Shown: positions 36,443-46,246, numbered from the stretch's first letter. The stretch: DNA of 58,126 nucleotides from an uncultured Caulobacterales bacterium (GCA_903837135.1 CAILTK010000103.1:1-58126); one strand, 5' to 3'. Notes: generated from the letters alone by a model not told the origin. Numbers and translations: made by a program.

Positions 36443-37579
36443 ATGGCCGTACTGACCGAAGAACAGGTGATGCTGAAGGACGCGGCCAAGGGCTGGGTGA
36501 GCGAGCGCTCGCCGGTCTCGGCCCTGCGCAAGCTGCGGGACGCCGACGTCGATGTCGGCTTCGACCGCGCCGCCTGGGCCGAGATGGGCCAGATGGGCTG
36601 GGCCGGCGTGGTCGTGCCGGAAACCTACGGCGGGTCGGAGTTCGGCTACCGCTCGCTCGGCCTGGTGCTTGAGGAGACCGGCCGGACGCTGACCAATTCG
36701 CCGCTGGTCTCCACCGCCCTGTTCGCCGCCTCGGTGCTGACCCTCGGCGCCGGCGCGGCGCAGAAGGAGGCCTGGCTCGGCAGGATCGCCGAGGCCGGGG
36801 CGGTGATCGCGCCGGCGATCGACGAACACGCCCACCACGCGCCCGCCGCGACCGCCCTTGCGGCCACCAGAAGCGGCGACGGCTGGACCCTGACCGGCAA
36901 GAAGCCATTCGTGCTCGACGGCATGGCCGCCGACGCCTTCATCGTCGCCGCGCGTACATCGGGCAAGCCGGGTGAGGAGGCAGGGATCACCCTGTTCCTG
37001 GTTCCGGCGAGCGCCCCCGGCCTGTCGCGAACCCGGCTGAAGACGGTGGACTCGCGCGGCGCCGCCGACGTGAGCTTCGAGGGGGTCGCCGTCGGCGCCG
37101 ACACGGTGATCGGCCAGGCCGATCAGGGGTTCGGCCTGCTGGATCAGGCGCTCGACCGGGCCCGCGCCGGCCTCGCCGCCGAAATGCTCGGCCAGGCCAG
37201 CCAGGCCTTCGAGATCACCCTCGACTACCTCAAGACCCGCGTGCAGTTCGGCCAGGTGATCGGGACTTTCCAGTCGCTGCAGCACCGGGCCGCCAAGATG
37301 TTCACCGAACTGGAGATGACGCGAAGCTGCGTCGAAGCCGCCCTCGACGCCATCGACAGTAACGGCAACGACGTGCGCGCCCTGTGCTCGCTGGCCAAGG
37401 CCAAGGCGTCGGAGACCGTGCACCTGGTGTCGAACGAGATGGTGCAGATGCACGGCGGCATCGGCATGACCGACGCCCACGACGCCGGCCTCTACATGAA
37501 GCGCGCCCGCGTCTCCGAAGCCCTGTTCGGCGGCGCCAGCTTCCACCGCGACCGCTACGCGACGCTGATGGGGTATTGA
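36443..37579 (+). CDS. Acyl-CoA dehydrogenase (second)
   Basis: 378 residues. It has LTEEQVMLKDAAKGWVSERS at the start and the FAD-linked C-terminal segment MVQMHGGIGMTDAHDAGLYMKRARV. The catalytic middle is less conserved: residues after the ETYGGSEFG loop lack the usual GSD pattern. It may pair with the first dehydrogenase, as heterodimeric enzymes of this superfamily do. GGAG precedes the start. It is flanked by two copies of the palindromic repeat. Confidence 0.88.
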   Translation: MAVLTEEQVMLKDAAKGWVSERSPVSALRKLRDADVDVGFDRAAWAEMGQMGWAGVVVPETYGGSEFGYRSLGLVLEETGRTLTNSPLVSTALFAASVLTLGAGAAQKEAWLGRIAEAGAVIAPAIDEHAHHAPAATALAATRSGDGWTLTGKKPFVLDGMAADAFIVAARTSGKPGEEAGITLFLVPASAPGLSRTRLKTVDSRGAADVSFEGVAVGADTVIGQADQGFGLLDQALDRARAGLAAEMLGQASQAFEITLDYLKTRVQFGQVIGTFQSLQHRAAKMFTELEMTRSCVEAALDAIDSNGNDVRALCSLAKAKASETVHLVSNEMVQMHGGIGMTDAHDAGLYMKRARVSEALFGGASFHRDRYATLMGY

Positions 37580-37643
37580 AGCGGCAGAGCTGCTCCCCCT
37601 CCGGGGCTAAGGGATGCACACATCGCTACAGCACCAATACTTT

Positions 37644-37798
37644 TCATTCTCGGGTGTAAGGGAGCGAAGCGGACTGAAGACCCGAGAACCCAGCAGAGAT
37701 CTTGTTTAAAGCCGCAGACGACGCGCGTCGAGGGTGGACCTGCTGGGTTCTCGGGTCTGCGTTCGGTCGCTGCGCGCCCTCTCTTCGCCCGAGAATGA
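37644..37798. repeat. Imperfect palindromic repeat, copy 2
   Basis: Outer arms TCATTCTCGGG at 37644-37654 and CCCGAGAATGA at 37788-37798 are perfect. Inner arms GACCCGAGAACCCAGCAG at 37679-37696 and CTGCTGGGTTCTCGGGTC at 37740-37757 are a perfect 18-base inverted repeat. It lies between convergent genes. Confidence 0.8.
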
Positions 37799-37870
37799 CG
37801 ATCATTTTCAATGGCTTGGGAGATGTGTGAATGCCGTAGCCCCCCCGGAAGAGCCGCTGCCCTGCGATGG

Positions 37871-38668
37871 CTAGGCCGCCTTCAGCCGTTCCAGGTACGG
37901 GCCGTGCAGGTCGGGGTTGGCGGCGAGCACCGTGCCGTTCTCGAGGGTGAAGGGCTCGCCGTCGGCGCTGGTGATCACACCGCCCGACTCCATCACGATC
38001 AGCCAGCCGGCCGCCGTGTCCCAGGGCTTCAGCCCGCGCTCCCAGTAGCCGTCGAAGCGGCCGGCGGCCACATAGGCGAGGTCGAGCGCCGCAGACCCGA
38101 ACCGGCGGACGCCCGAGACGCGCTGGCTGAGCTGGTGCAGCTCCTTCAGGAAAACCCCGTGACCGGGCTTGCCGGCGAAGGGGATGCCGGTGGCGATCAG
38201 CGATTCGTCGAGCTGGCGCCGCGCCGACACCCGCAGCCGCTTCTCGCTGTTGAGAAAGGCGCCCTTGCCCTTCTCGGCCCAGAACATCTCGTTGCTGATC
38301 GGATTGTAGGTCAGGCCGGCGACGATGCCCGCGCCGTCGCGCTCGAGCGCGATGTTCACCGCGAAGTGCGGGATGGCGTGCAGGAAGTTGGTGGTGCCGT
38401 CGAGCGGATCGACGATCCAGCGGTGGGTCTTGTCCGAACCCTCGTCCAGCCCCCCCTCCTCGCCGAGGAAGCCATAGCCGGGCCGGGCCTTCTCCAGCTC
38501 TTCCTTGAGGATCTCCTCGGACTTGAGGTCCGCCTGGGTGACGAAGTCGCCGGGTCCCTTCTTGGAGACCTGCAGTTCGGACACCTCGCCGAAGTCGCGG
38601 GCCAGGCGCCGGCCGGCCTTGCGGGCGGCGGTCATCATCACTTGCAGAAGGGCGGAGGGGGTGGTCAT
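37871..38668 (-). CDS. Inositol monophosphatase family protein
   Basis: 265 residues. Motifs are FLGEEGG (Glu70, Glu71), IVDPLDGTTNFLH (Asp87, Asp90) and WDTAAGWLIVMESGG, the magnesium-dependent phosphatase signatures. It hydrolyses inositol-1-phosphate or, in CysQ-type relatives, related phosphates such as PAP. No second family gene in the window helps distinguish these. Cytoplasmic and single-gene. Confidence 0.92.
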   Translation of the reverse strand: MTTPSALLQVMMTAARKAGRRLARDFGEVSELQVSKKGPGDFVTQADLKSEEILKEELEKARPGYGFLGEEGGLDEGSDKTHRWIVDPLDGTTNFLHAIPHFAVNIALERDGAGIVAGLTYNPISNEMFWAEKGKGAFLNSEKRLRVSARRQLDESLIATGIPFAGKPGHGVFLKELHQLSQRVSGVRRFGSAALDLAYVAAGRFDGYWERGLKPWDTAAGWLIVMESGGVITSADGEPFTLENGTVLAANPDLHGPYLERLKAA

Positions 38669-38741
38669 CGGGGGCGTGTAGCGCAGGCGGCGGGGGCGCG
38701 TCGAGCTTTCGCCGCGCCGCGGACCGGCTTATCAAGTCGCC

Positions 38742-39383
38742 ATGACCTACGTTCTCTACTATTCGCCGGGCACGGCGAGCCTCGCCCTGCACTGGATGCT
38801 GATCGAACTTGGCGCGCCGTTCGAGGCGATCAAGGTCGACATCGAGAAGGACGAACAGAAGTCGCCGGACTTTCTAAAGATCAATCCGGCCGGGCATCTG
38901 CCGGCGCTGGTCGTCGATGGGAAGCCCCACGCCGAGGTCGCGGCCATGCTGATGCTGCTCGCCGAGCGCGATCCCGAGCGGCGGTTCGACGTCCCGGCCG
39001 GATCGCCCGAACGGGCCGACTATCTGCAGCGGATGTTTTTCCTGGCCAACACCGTCCAGCCCGCCTTCCGCGCCTGGTTCTACCCGCACGAGCCTGCCGG
39101 GCCCGAATATGTGGCGCCCGTGCAGGCGATGGCGAGGGCCCGGCTCGAAGCGGCCTTCACCCGCATGGACGCCAACCTTTCGGACGGGCGGACCTATATG
39201 CTCGGCGAACGGGTCACCGCCCTCGACTTTCTGGCCGCCATGCTGATCCGCTGGTCGCGCAACATGCCCAAACCCGCCACCGACTGGCCGCGACTCAAGG
39301 CCTATGCTGACCGCATGCGGGCCATGCCGTCCCTGCGGGAGGTCCACGCTCGGGAGGGGTTGACCGACTGGATCGGCGGGTGA
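38742..39383 (+). CDS. Glutathione S-transferase family protein
   Basis: 213 residues. The N-terminal thioredoxin-like half (YVLYYSPGTASLALHWML, then INPAGHLPALVVDG) is followed by the helical C-terminal half ending LREVHAREGLTDWI. It resembles beta/theta-class bacterial GSTs and YfcG-like proteins. The substrate is unknown. The following protease gene begins within its stop codon (GTGA), so translation is coupled. Confidence 0.9.
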   Translation: MTYVLYYSPGTASLALHWMLIELGAPFEAIKVDIEKDEQKSPDFLKINPAGHLPALVVDGKPHAEVAAMLMLLAERDPERRFDVPAGSPERADYLQRMFFLANTVQPAFRAWFYPHEPAGPEYVAPVQAMARARLEAAFTRMDANLSDGRTYMLGERVTALDFLAAMLIRWSRNMPKPATDWPRLKAYADRMRAMPSLREVHAREGLTDWIGG

Positions 39384-40546
39384 GCCCACAGTTCGGGCGG
39401 ACTCTCGCCGCCGGCCTGTTTCTCGCCCTCGCCGCGTCGGCCCCGGCGCACGCGGCGGACGACCCCTACGCCAAGCGGGCGGCCGGCGTGCAGGGCGACG
39501 AGACCCTGTGGGTCGCGGTGATGTTCGGTGAGCCGGGGGCGGCCGACCGGCTGCGCGCGCGCCTTGGCTCGGCTCCGCCGCCCTCCGCGGACTTCGCCGC
39601 CCGCGCCTGGCCGCTGGTGTGCGACCACGACTATCAGGCGGGCCGTTACCAGGACGGGATCGCCGACTGCGCGCGCGCCGCCGCGCTGGGCTCCGACGCC
39701 CATGTGGCCGAGATCGTCGACCTGCTCGCCGGCCAACCGCCCGTGCAGGCGGAGGGGGCGGCGCGCGTCGCCCTGACGGCCGGATCGCACATCGCCGTCA
39801 GTTCCGGCGCCTACGACGGGTTCGCCGTCGCCGACACCGGGGCCCAGATCTCGGTGATGATGCAGAGCGTCGCCAAGGCGGCGCACGTCCGGACGCTTGG
39901 CGAGACCCGGTCGGTCGACACCACCACCACCACCGTGGCCGGCCAGATCGGCATCATCCCGGAGGTCCGGATCGGCGCGGCGGTGCTGCGTCATCTGCCG
40001 GTGCTGGTCCTGCCCGACGCCCAGCTGACCCTGGCCGGCGGCGCGGTCCGCCTGCCGTTCATCCTCAGCCTCTACGGCCTCGCCGACTTCGGCCGGGTCG
40101 CCTGGCTCGACCACGGACGCGCGCTGGCGCTCGGCGACGCCGCGCCGCAAGGCTTCGAGGGCGCCGTGCCGATGGTCTGGCACCCGCTCGGCCTCGGCGT
40201 TCCGCTCGACGGCGTCGGCGGCCGGCGCGTGGCCCACCTCGATAGCGGCGCCAACATCAGCTATCTGCTTGAGGCCGGCCTCAAGCTGCTGCCGCCGAAG
40301 CAGCGCGTGCTGCTGGGCGCGGGCCATCGCCGGATCGGCGGCGTCGGCGGCGTGGTCGAGCAGGACATCCAGCGGCTGCCCGAGGCCAGCCTGGTCCTGG
40401 CCGGCCATCCCCTGGCCTTCGCCGACATCGACGTGGCCATGGACGCCGACACCGGGGAGGTCGCCCGTCTCGGCGAGGACGTGCTGGGCCGCTACGCCGC
40501 GGTGGTGCTCGATTTCCGGACCATGCGGTTTTCGGTCAAGCCGTGA
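39380..40546 (+). CDS. Secreted two-lobed aspartyl protease-like protein
   Basis: 388 residues with a signal peptide (AAGLFLALAASAPAHAAD). Two aspartic-protease motifs are visible: DTGAQ at Asp152 in AVADTGAQISVM and DSGAN at Asp288 in AHLDSGANISYL. Each lies in a retropepsin-like segment with a GxxxxxHxPVLVLPD-type strand. The N-terminal 120 residues look like a separate helical domain with a Cys pair. It could be an active periplasmic protease whose two lobes each bring one Asp. GTG start overlaps the GST stop. Confidence 0.7.
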   Translation: MSPQFGRTLAAGLFLALAASAPAHAADDPYAKRAAGVQGDETLWVAVMFGEPGAADRLRARLGSAPPPSADFAARAWPLVCDHDYQAGRYQDGIADCARAAALGSDAHVAEIVDLLAGQPPVQAEGAARVALTAGSHIAVSSGAYDGFAVADTGAQISVMMQSVAKAAHVRTLGETRSVDTTTTTVAGQIGIIPEVRIGAAVLRHLPVLVLPDAQLTLAGGAVRLPFILSLYGLADFGRVAWLDHGRALALGDAAPQGFEGAVPMVWHPLGLGVPLDGVGGRRVAHLDSGANISYLLEAGLKLLPPKQRVLLGAGHRRIGGVGGVVEQDIQRLPEASLVLAGHPLAFADIDVAMDADTGEVARLGEDVLGRYAAVVLDFRTMRFSVKP

Positions 40547-40601
40547 TCGGCCGAGAAACCGCCCCGCTCATCCCCGCGGAGTTTTGGATGGCGTGGCCCG
40601 C

Positions 40602-41114
40602 TCAGAGTTCCCTGGCCAGGTCGGCCAGCTTGGCCACGGTGTTGAGGTTGCGGGCCGTGCCGGCCTTGGCGGCCGGGATCCTCAGCTTGGTGTCGGCCTG
40701 GCCGTCCGGGTAGTGGACGTAGATCTCGCGCACGCCGAGGGCCAGCTCCTCGCGCGTCACACCGACCGCGGCCGAAAGCGCATCCTCCGGCGGCGGGGCG
40801 TCGAGGAAGACGGCGGCGACGCGATTGCCGGGACGGCCGGCGAACGGGTTGGCCTCGGCCACCGCCGCCATTTCCGCCGCCGTGCGCACCAACACCCCCA
40901 CCGGCTTGCCGGCGTAGCGCTCCAGCGCCTCGCCCAGCCGGGCCTTGACCTCCGCCTCGCCGAGATCGCTCTCGAACAGGGCGTTGCCGCTGGCGATATA
41001 GGTCCGGGCCCTCGCGAAGCCGGCCGTGTCGCACATCGCCTTGAGCTCGGTCATCGGCAGCTTGCCGGTCCCGCCGACGTTGACCGCGCGCAGCAGGGCG
41101 ATGAAGACGGTCAC
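40602..41114 (-). CDS. DUF1697 protein
   Basis: 170 residues. It begins FIALLRAVNVGGTGKLPM, has YIASGNALFES and NPFAGRPGNRVAAVFL, and ends ARNLNTVAKLADLA, all hallmarks of DUF1697. Function unknown. GTG start overlaps the Rieske stop (GTGA). Last gene of the tsaD-gpsA strand. Confidence 0.88.
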   Translation of the reverse strand: MTVFIALLRAVNVGGTGKLPMTELKAMCDTAGFARARTYIASGNALFESDLGEAEVKARLGEALERYAGKPVGVLVRTAAEMAAVAEANPFAGRPGNRVAAVFLDAPPPEDALSAAVGVTREELALGVREIYVHYPDGQADTKLRIPAAKAGTARNLNTVAKLADLAREL

Positions 41115-41455
41115 GCCGCCACCACCAGCTCGTTCCACAGCGCGACCGGCCAGGCCTTGAGGCCCTGGCCGACGCAGGGGCCGCCGACGCAGATTCCGTC
41201 CTCGGGCCTAAACAGGGCCCCGTGGCTGCAGCACAGGATGAAGTCGCCCTCGCGGGTCAGATAGCGGTCGTCGCCGAGGGTCAGCGGCAGGCCGATATGC
41301 GGACAGCGGTCGCGCCAGCCGAATACCTGTCCGCCGCGCCGCACCACGAAGCCGCGGAAGACGACCTCGCCGAGGTCGAAGCAGAAACCGCGCGCGCCGG
41401 GATCGGCCAGGTCGTCGAACCGGCACAGCGGCGTCCCCGGCGCCGGGGTGTTCAA
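41111..41455 (-). CDS. Rieske 2Fe-2S protein
   Basis: 114 residues. CPH at Cys51/His53 and CCSHG with Cys75/His78 form the CxH...CxxH cluster site. It looks like a stand-alone Rieske ferredoxin or a dioxygenase-like small subunit, not a bc1 subunit since there is no signal or TM. The start is TTG overlapping the YciI stop (TTGA), which also fixes it. Redox partner not identified. Confidence 0.85.
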   Translation of the reverse strand: MNTPAPGTPLCRFDDLADPGARGFCFDLGEVVFRGFVVRRGGQVFGWRDRCPHIGLPLTLGDDRYLTREGDFILCCSHGALFRPEDGICVGGPCVGQGLKAWPVALWNELVVAA

Positions 41456-41742
41456 CCCTCGTAACCCGGCAGGGAGCCGATCGCCACGCGCCAGGGCCGA
41501 AGCCAGGTGCTGTCGAACAGGCCGGCCTTGGCGTACGGGTCCTGGGACAGCTTGACCTTGGCGGTCTCGAGATTGTCCGCCTCTAGGATCATCACCGAAC
41601 CCATCGGCTGGCCATGCTCGTCGAGCAGGGGACCGCCCAGGCGCACGAAATCCTTCACGTACTCCAGGTGGTCAGGCCGGACGCTCATGCGCACCGCCAG
41701 ATGGTCGGGCCTGTCGATGCCGACGAAGTGGAACAGGGGCAT
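41452..41742 (-). CDS. YciI-family protein
   Basis: 96 residues of a ferredoxin-like dimer. It has LFHFVGIDRPDHLAVR, then LGGPLLDEHGQPMGSVMILEAD and SQDPYAKAGLF, the family signature. YciI-like proteins sit beside gpsA and tsaD in many alphaproteobacteria. Function unknown; some relatives are chloromuconolactone dehalogenase-like. It starts one base after the gpsA stop. Confidence 0.9.
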   Translation of the reverse strand: MPLFHFVGIDRPDHLAVRMSVRPDHLEYVKDFVRLGGPLLDEHGQPMGSVMILEADNLETAKVKLSQDPYAKAGLFDSTWLRPWRVAIGSLPGYEG

Positions 41743-41743
41743 C

Positions 41744-42736
41744 TCAGACCTCGCTCTTGAGCGGACGGGACAGCAGACCGGCGATGGCGGTGTCGACGTC
41801 CGCCCCGCCCGATAGGATGGCGTTGACCGCCCGCGAGATCGGCATGTCGACCCCGAGCCGGTCGGCCAGGGCCGCGACGGCCGGGGCGGAGGCGACGCCC
41901 TCGGCGATCGACAGCTTGCCGGCCAGGGCTTCGTCGAGGGTCTTTCCGGCGCCGAGGGCCAGGCCGACCGACATGTTGCGCGACTGCGGCGAGGAACAGG
42001 TGAGGACCAGATCGCCGAGCCCGCACAGGCCGGCCACGGTCTCCGCCTGTCCGCCCAGCGCCACGGCCAGCCGGGTCAGCTCGGCGAAACCGCGCGTGAT
42101 CAGCGCCGCGTGGGCCGAGCGGCCGAGGCCGCGGCCCTCGACCACGCCGCAGGCGATGGCGAGCACGTTCTTCACCGCCCCGCCCGCCTCCGCGCCGATC
42201 AGATCGGTCGCCAGATAGGGCCGGAAGGCGGGACTCGCGATCGCCTCGGCGATGCGTTCGGCGCAATGATCTTCGACGCAGGCCAGGGTGACGGCGGTCG
42301 GCAGGCCCCGGGCCACTTCGCCGGCGAAGCTCGGACCGGATAGCACCGCCAATACGTGATCCGGAAGAACTTCGGCGGCCACCTCGGTCATCAGCTTCAG
42401 CGAGCCCTGCTCGATCCCTTTCGAGCAGAGCACGATCGGAGCGTTCGGCGCATGCGGGGCGAAGGCGGTCAGGGCGCTGCGCATGTGCTGGGCCGGGGCC
42501 ACCGCCAGGATCAGGTCGCAGCCGCTGAGGGCGGCGAAGTCCGCGGTAGCGCGGACCGCCGGGTCCAGCGTCACCCCGGGCAGGAACAGGGCGTTCTCGT
42601 GGTTCGCGGCGATCCCCGCCACCACCTCGGGCTCGCGCGCCCACAGGATGGCCTGCCGTCCGGCCCGGGCGCAGACCTGGGTCAGCGCGGTGCCCCACGC
42701 GCCCCCGCCGATGACGCCGACGGTCTGGATGGTCAT
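41744..42736 (-). CDS. gpsA: NAD(P)-dependent glycerol-3-phosphate dehydrogenase
   Basis: 330 residues. The Rossmann motif is [14 protein letters not shown], and the catalytic Lys is in [17 protein letters not shown]. It reduces dihydroxyacetone phosphate to sn-glycerol-3-phosphate for membrane lipids. It sits 70 bases from the upstream Nudix gene and shares an operon with tsaD. Confidence 0.96.
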   Translation of the reverse strand: MTIQTVGVIGGGAWGTALTQVCARAGRQAILWAREPEVVAGIAANHENALFLPGVTLDPAVRATADFAALSGCDLILAVAPAQHMRSALTAFAPHAPNAPIVLCSKGIEQGSLKLMTEVAAEVLPDHVLAVLSGPSFAGEVARGLPTAVTLACVEDHCAERIAEAIASPAFRPYLATDLIGAEAGGAVKNVLAIACGVVEGRGLGRSAHAALITRGFAELTRLAVALGGQAETVAGLCGLGDLVLTCSSPQSRNMSVGLALGAGKTLDEALAGKLSIAEGVASAPAVAALADRLGVDMPISRAVNAILSGGADVDTAIAGLLSRPLKSEV

Positions 42737-42806
42737 GCGCCGCGCCTGTGCGAGCTGCCGCGAACCATTTCCAATTTCCGCGGGATAAGAAAGCTGGGTG
42801 CAGAGT

Positions 42807-43364
42807 TCATGGTCGAAATACCTCCGGCCGCTCGACGAACAAGGTCATCAGCACAGCCACCTGCAAGGCGTGGATCAATTCGCCCGAACGGATCGCCGCC
42901 AGCACCTCGTCGCCCGTCATCAGCATCACGTCGAGCACCTCCGTCGCGTGATCGTCGGGTTCGGCGACGCGCTCGCATTCCGTGAACACGGTGGCGTGGA
43001 ACCAGTTGCGCTGGGTGGCGGGGTTGGGCCGCAGCTTCAACAGGGATCCCGCCTCCCGCCCGCGATACCCGGTCTCCTCGCGCAGTTCGCGGGCCGCGGC
43101 CTCCGCCGGCGTCTCGCCGTCGTCGACCACCCCGCCCGGGCACTCCAGGGAAAGGGCCTGCGCCCCCTCGCGCCATTGGCGGGTCATCACCAGCCGGCCA
43201 TCGGCGCTGAGCGGCACGGCGATCGACCAGTCGGGGTAGTGCAATACGGTATAGTCGTCGACCACGGCGCCCGAAGGGGTCCGGCAGCGCTCGACGCGGG
43301 CGTCGAGCCAGCGGGTCTTCACCAGGGGCCGCTCGTCCAGCACCGCCCACGGACCGACGCTCAC
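42807..43364 (-). CDS. Nudix hydrolase
   Basis: 185 residues. The Nudix box runs from [20 protein letters not shown] to EETGY. It resembles the ADP-ribose/ADP-sugar pyrophosphatase class by its N-terminal beta-sheet and YP-rich segment. The GTG start at 43364 overlaps the tsaD TGA (GTGA). Substrate inferred only from class. Confidence 0.9.
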   Translation of the reverse strand: MSVGPWAVLDERPLVKTRWLDARVERCRTPSGAVVDDYTVLHYPDWSIAVPLSADGRLVMTRQWREGAQALSLECPGGVVDDGETPAEAAARELREETGYRGREAGSLLKLRPNPATQRNWFHATVFTECERVAEPDDHATEVLDVMLMTGDEVLAAIRSGELIHALQVAVLMTLFVERPEVFRP

Positions 43365-44482
43365 GCCTTGGCTCCCTTGCGACCGGGCTTGTGCAGGGGC
43401 TGTAGCCGCGCCGCCGCCTCGTCGAGCGGCCAGCGCGGCCTGGCCGGCGCGTCGAGCGGGTCGATCAGGCCGGCGCGTAGCCGCTCGGCGCCCACGAGGG
43501 CGATCATGGCGGCGTTGTCGGTGCAGTACTTCAGCGGCGGCGCGGTGAAGCGGAAGCCGTGCGCCTCCGCCGTCTCCTGCAGCCGCGCGCGCACGGTGGC
43601 GTTGGCCGCCACGCCGCCGGCGACGGCGAACAGCCGTCCCTCGCCCGCATGGCGTTCGATGAAGCGGCCCATGGCCCGGGCCGAGCGTTCGGACAGCTGG
43701 CGCGCGATGGCCGCCTGGACCGCGGCGGCGAGATCGCGCCGGTCGGCCTCGGTGCGCACCGCGCTGTCGATCAGCCGGGCCGCGGCGGTCTTCAGGCCCG
43801 AGAACGAGAAGTCGCAATCCTTCCGATCCAGAAGGGCGCGCGGCAGGGTGAAGCGCGCCGGGTCGCCTCCCGACGCCAGCTGCTCGAGCGCCGGGCCGCC
43901 GGGATAGCCCAGGCCGAGGTGGGCGGCGATCTTGTCGAACGCTTCGCCGGCCGCGTCGTCGATGGTCGAGCCCAGCCGCACGGCCTGGCCGACCCCTTCG
44001 ACGCTGAGCAGCTGGCAGTGTCCGCCCGAGACCAGCAGCAGCAGGAACGGATAGGGCGCCGGCGTTTCGCCGAGCCGCACCGACAGGGCGTGACCCTCCA
44101 GGTGGTTGACGGCGATCAGCGGCAGGCCGCGCGCCAGGGCGAGGCCCTTGGCGGCGGAAAGCCCCACCATCACCCCGCCGATCAGCCCCGGCCCCGCGGT
44201 GGCGGCGATCCCGTCGACTTCGCCATAGCCGAGGCCCGCGTCGGCCATGGCCCGCTCGATCACCCCGTCGATCAGCTCCACGTGGGCGCGCGCCGCCACC
44301 TCGGGCACCACGCCGCCATAGGGAGCGTGGTCGGCGATCTGGCTCGCCACCACGTTCGAAATCACCTCGGCGTGGTCGCCCGACAGCCGCACCACCGCGG
44401 CCGCGGTCTCGTCGCAGCTGGTCTCGACGCCCAGTACCGTGACGGGGCCGAGTTCGGTGAAGGACGGGCTGAAGGGGGCCAA
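43361..44482 (-). CDS. tsaD: tRNA N6-adenosine threonylcarbamoyltransferase
   Basis: 373 residues. [21 protein letters not shown] and VNHLEGH (metal ligands His127 and His131) are diagnostic. It completes the t6A37 modification of ANN-decoding tRNAs together with TsaB/TsaE/TsaC. The first ATG in frame is used; the leader of 13 residues is longer than usual. Divergent from hemC. Confidence 0.95.
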   Translation of the reverse strand: MAPFSPSFTELGPVTVLGVETSCDETAAAVVRLSGDHAEVISNVVASQIADHAPYGGVVPEVAARAHVELIDGVIERAMADAGLGYGEVDGIAATAGPGLIGGVMVGLSAAKGLALARGLPLIAVNHLEGHALSVRLGETPAPYPFLLLLVSGGHCQLLSVEGVGQAVRLGSTIDDAAGEAFDKIAAHLGLGYPGGPALEQLASGGDPARFTLPRALLDRKDCDFSFSGLKTAAARLIDSAVRTEADRRDLAAAVQAAIARQLSERSARAMGRFIERHAGEGRLFAVAGGVAANATVRARLQETAEAHGFRFTAPPLKYCTDNAAMIALVGAERLRAGLIDPLDAPARPRWPLDEAAARLQPLHKPGRKGAKA

Positions 44483-44495
44483 GGCGCGCCTGACG

Positions 44496-44522
44496 TTGCG
44501 GGGGCGCCCCTCCTGCTATAGC
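44496..44522 (+). promoter_or_regulatory. Candidate hemC promoter
   Basis: TTGCGG at 44496-44501 and GCTATAGC at 44515-44522 are 13 bases apart. This resembles the Caulobacter housekeeping promoter (TTGACG, N10-14, GCTANAWC). It lies between divergent tsaD and hemC. Confidence 0.4.
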
Positions 44523-44588
44523 GAGGCGCGATCGTTCCCGAGGTAGCCCCCGCGCCCCCCGCATGCAACCAGCCCGCCGCTTCCCCGC

Positions 44589-45530
44589 ATGACCACGCCG
44601 CCCATCCGCATCGGCTCGCGCGCCTCCAGGCTCGCCCTGGTGCAGGCGCGCTGGACCCAGGCCGCCGTCTGCGCCGCCCTCGGCGAACCGGCCGAGCGGC
44701 GCGAAACCGTCGCCCCCATCGTCGAGATCACCACCTCGGGCGACCGGATCCAGGACCGGCGCCTGCTCGAGGTCGGCGGCAAGGGGCTGTTCACCAAGGA
44801 GATCGAGGAGGCCCTGCTGGACGGGCGGATCGACTGCGCCGTCCACTCTCTGAAGGACATGCCGGCGGAAAGCCCGCCGGGCCTGGTGCTGGCCGCGCAT
44901 CCCGAGCGCGAGGATCCGCGCGACGCCTTCATCTCCGAGCGCTTCGCCGCGTTCGAGGACCTGCCCCAGGGCGCGCGGCTGGGCGCCGCCAGCCTGCGTC
45001 GGCAGGCCCAGGCCCTCTACCGCCGGCCGGACCTCGAGGTCGTGCTGCTTCGCGGCAATGTGGACACCCGCCTGCGCAAGCTGGCCGACGGGGAGTGCGA
45101 CGCCACCCTTTTGGCCCTGGCCGGCCTGAACCGTCTCGGTCTTTCCGCCCATGCGCGCGAGGTGTTCGACCCCTACGAGCGCCCGCCGGCGCCGGGCCAG
45201 GGCGCCCTGGCGGTCCAGACCCGCGAGGGGGATCAAAGCGCCGCCTGGGTCCAGGCCCTGAACCACGCCCCGACCCGCCTGGCCATCGCCGCCGAGCGCG
45301 GCGCGCTGGAAGCGCTGGAGGGCTCGTGCCGCACGGCCCTGGGCGCCTGGACCCGGCTGGTCGACGGACATCTGGCGCTGGTGGTCGAGGCCCTCGCCCC
45401 GGATGGCTCGGCCCGCTGGCGCGAAGAGGGTTCGGTCGCCGCGGCCGAGGGAGAGCCGGCCGCGCGGGCGCTCGGCCTTCGCCTGGGCCAGGCCGTCCGG
45501 GACGCCGGCGGCGACCGGCTGGAGCTCTAG
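44589..45530 (+). CDS. hemC: Hydroxymethylbilane synthase (porphobilinogen deaminase)
   Basis: 313 residues. It has IGSRASRLALVQA, LRGNVDTRLRKL and EGSC with Cys247, which carries the dipyrromethane cofactor. It joins four porphobilinogens into hydroxymethylbilane for heme. hemD follows after 5 bases, the standard alphaproteobacterial hemCD pair. Confidence 0.97.
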   Translation: MTTPPIRIGSRASRLALVQARWTQAAVCAALGEPAERRETVAPIVEITTSGDRIQDRRLLEVGGKGLFTKEIEEALLDGRIDCAVHSLKDMPAESPPGLVLAAHPEREDPRDAFISERFAAFEDLPQGARLGAASLRRQAQALYRRPDLEVVLLRGNVDTRLRKLADGECDATLLALAGLNRLGLSAHAREVFDPYERPPAPGQGALAVQTREGDQSAAWVQALNHAPTRLAIAAERGALEALEGSCRTALGAWTRLVDGHLALVVEALAPDGSARWREEGSVAAAEGEPAARALGLRLGQAVRDAGGDRLEL

Positions 45531-45535
45531 CCGCG

Positions 45536-46246
45536 ATGACGCTCCCGGGCCGCGGCGTGTGGATCACCCGCGCCGAGCCGGGCGCGTCCGCCACCGCCGC
45601 GCGCCTTCGCGCCGTCGGCCTCGACCCGCTGATCGCGCCCCTACTGTCGCTCCGGCTGCTGGAGACCTCGCTCGACCTCGGCGGGGTGGGCGCCCTCGCC
45701 TTCACCAGCGCCAACGGAGTCAGGGCCTTCGCCGCGCGCTCCGACCGGCGGGACCTTCCGGTGTTCACCGTCGGCGACGCCACCGCCCAGGCGGCGCGCG
45801 CGGCGGGATTTGAGACCGTGACCTCCGCCGACGGCGCGGCGTCCGACCTGGTCCGCCTGATCGCCGCGGCGCAGCCGCGGGGCGTGGCGCTGCACCCCAG
45901 CGGCCTGCACCTGGCCGGGGATGTGAAGGGCGGTCTGGAGCGCGCGGGGATCATGGCGCGCGACGTCGCCCTTTACGACACCCCGGCGGTCGACGCCCTG
46001 CCCAGCGGCGCGCTCGAGGCGCTGGCGGCCCGCGGGGTCGCGGCCGTACTGATCCACTCGCCCCGCGCCGCGGACATCCTGGCCGGCCTCGCCGCCGGCC
46101 TCGACCTGTCGCGCACCCTGGCCGTCGGCCTCTCGGCGGCCTGCCTCCGCCCGCTCGAGGCGCTCGGCTTCGCCGAGCGGATCCAGGCTCAGCGTCCGCG
46201 CGAGGACGCCCTGCTCGACGCCTTGCGGGCGGCGCTGCGGCGGTAG
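45536..46246 (+). CDS. hemD: Uroporphyrinogen-III synthase
   Basis: 236 residues, two-domain HemD fold (PF02602). VWITRAEPGASATAARLRAVGL, LAFTSANGVRAFAA and VLIHSPRAADILAGL are typical. It closes and inverts the D ring of hydroxymethylbilane. Start at 45536, 5 bases after hemC. HemX/HemY usually follow but do not here. Confidence 0.92.
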   Translation: MTLPGRGVWITRAEPGASATAARLRAVGLDPLIAPLLSLRLLETSLDLGGVGALAFTSANGVRAFAARSDRRDLPVFTVGDATAQAARAAGFETVTSADGAASDLVRLIAAAQPRGVALHPSGLHLAGDVKGGLERAGIMARDVALYDTPAVDALPSGALEALAARGVAAVLIHSPRAADILAGLAAGLDLSRTLAVGLSAACLRPLEALGFAERIQAQRPREDALLDALRAALRR

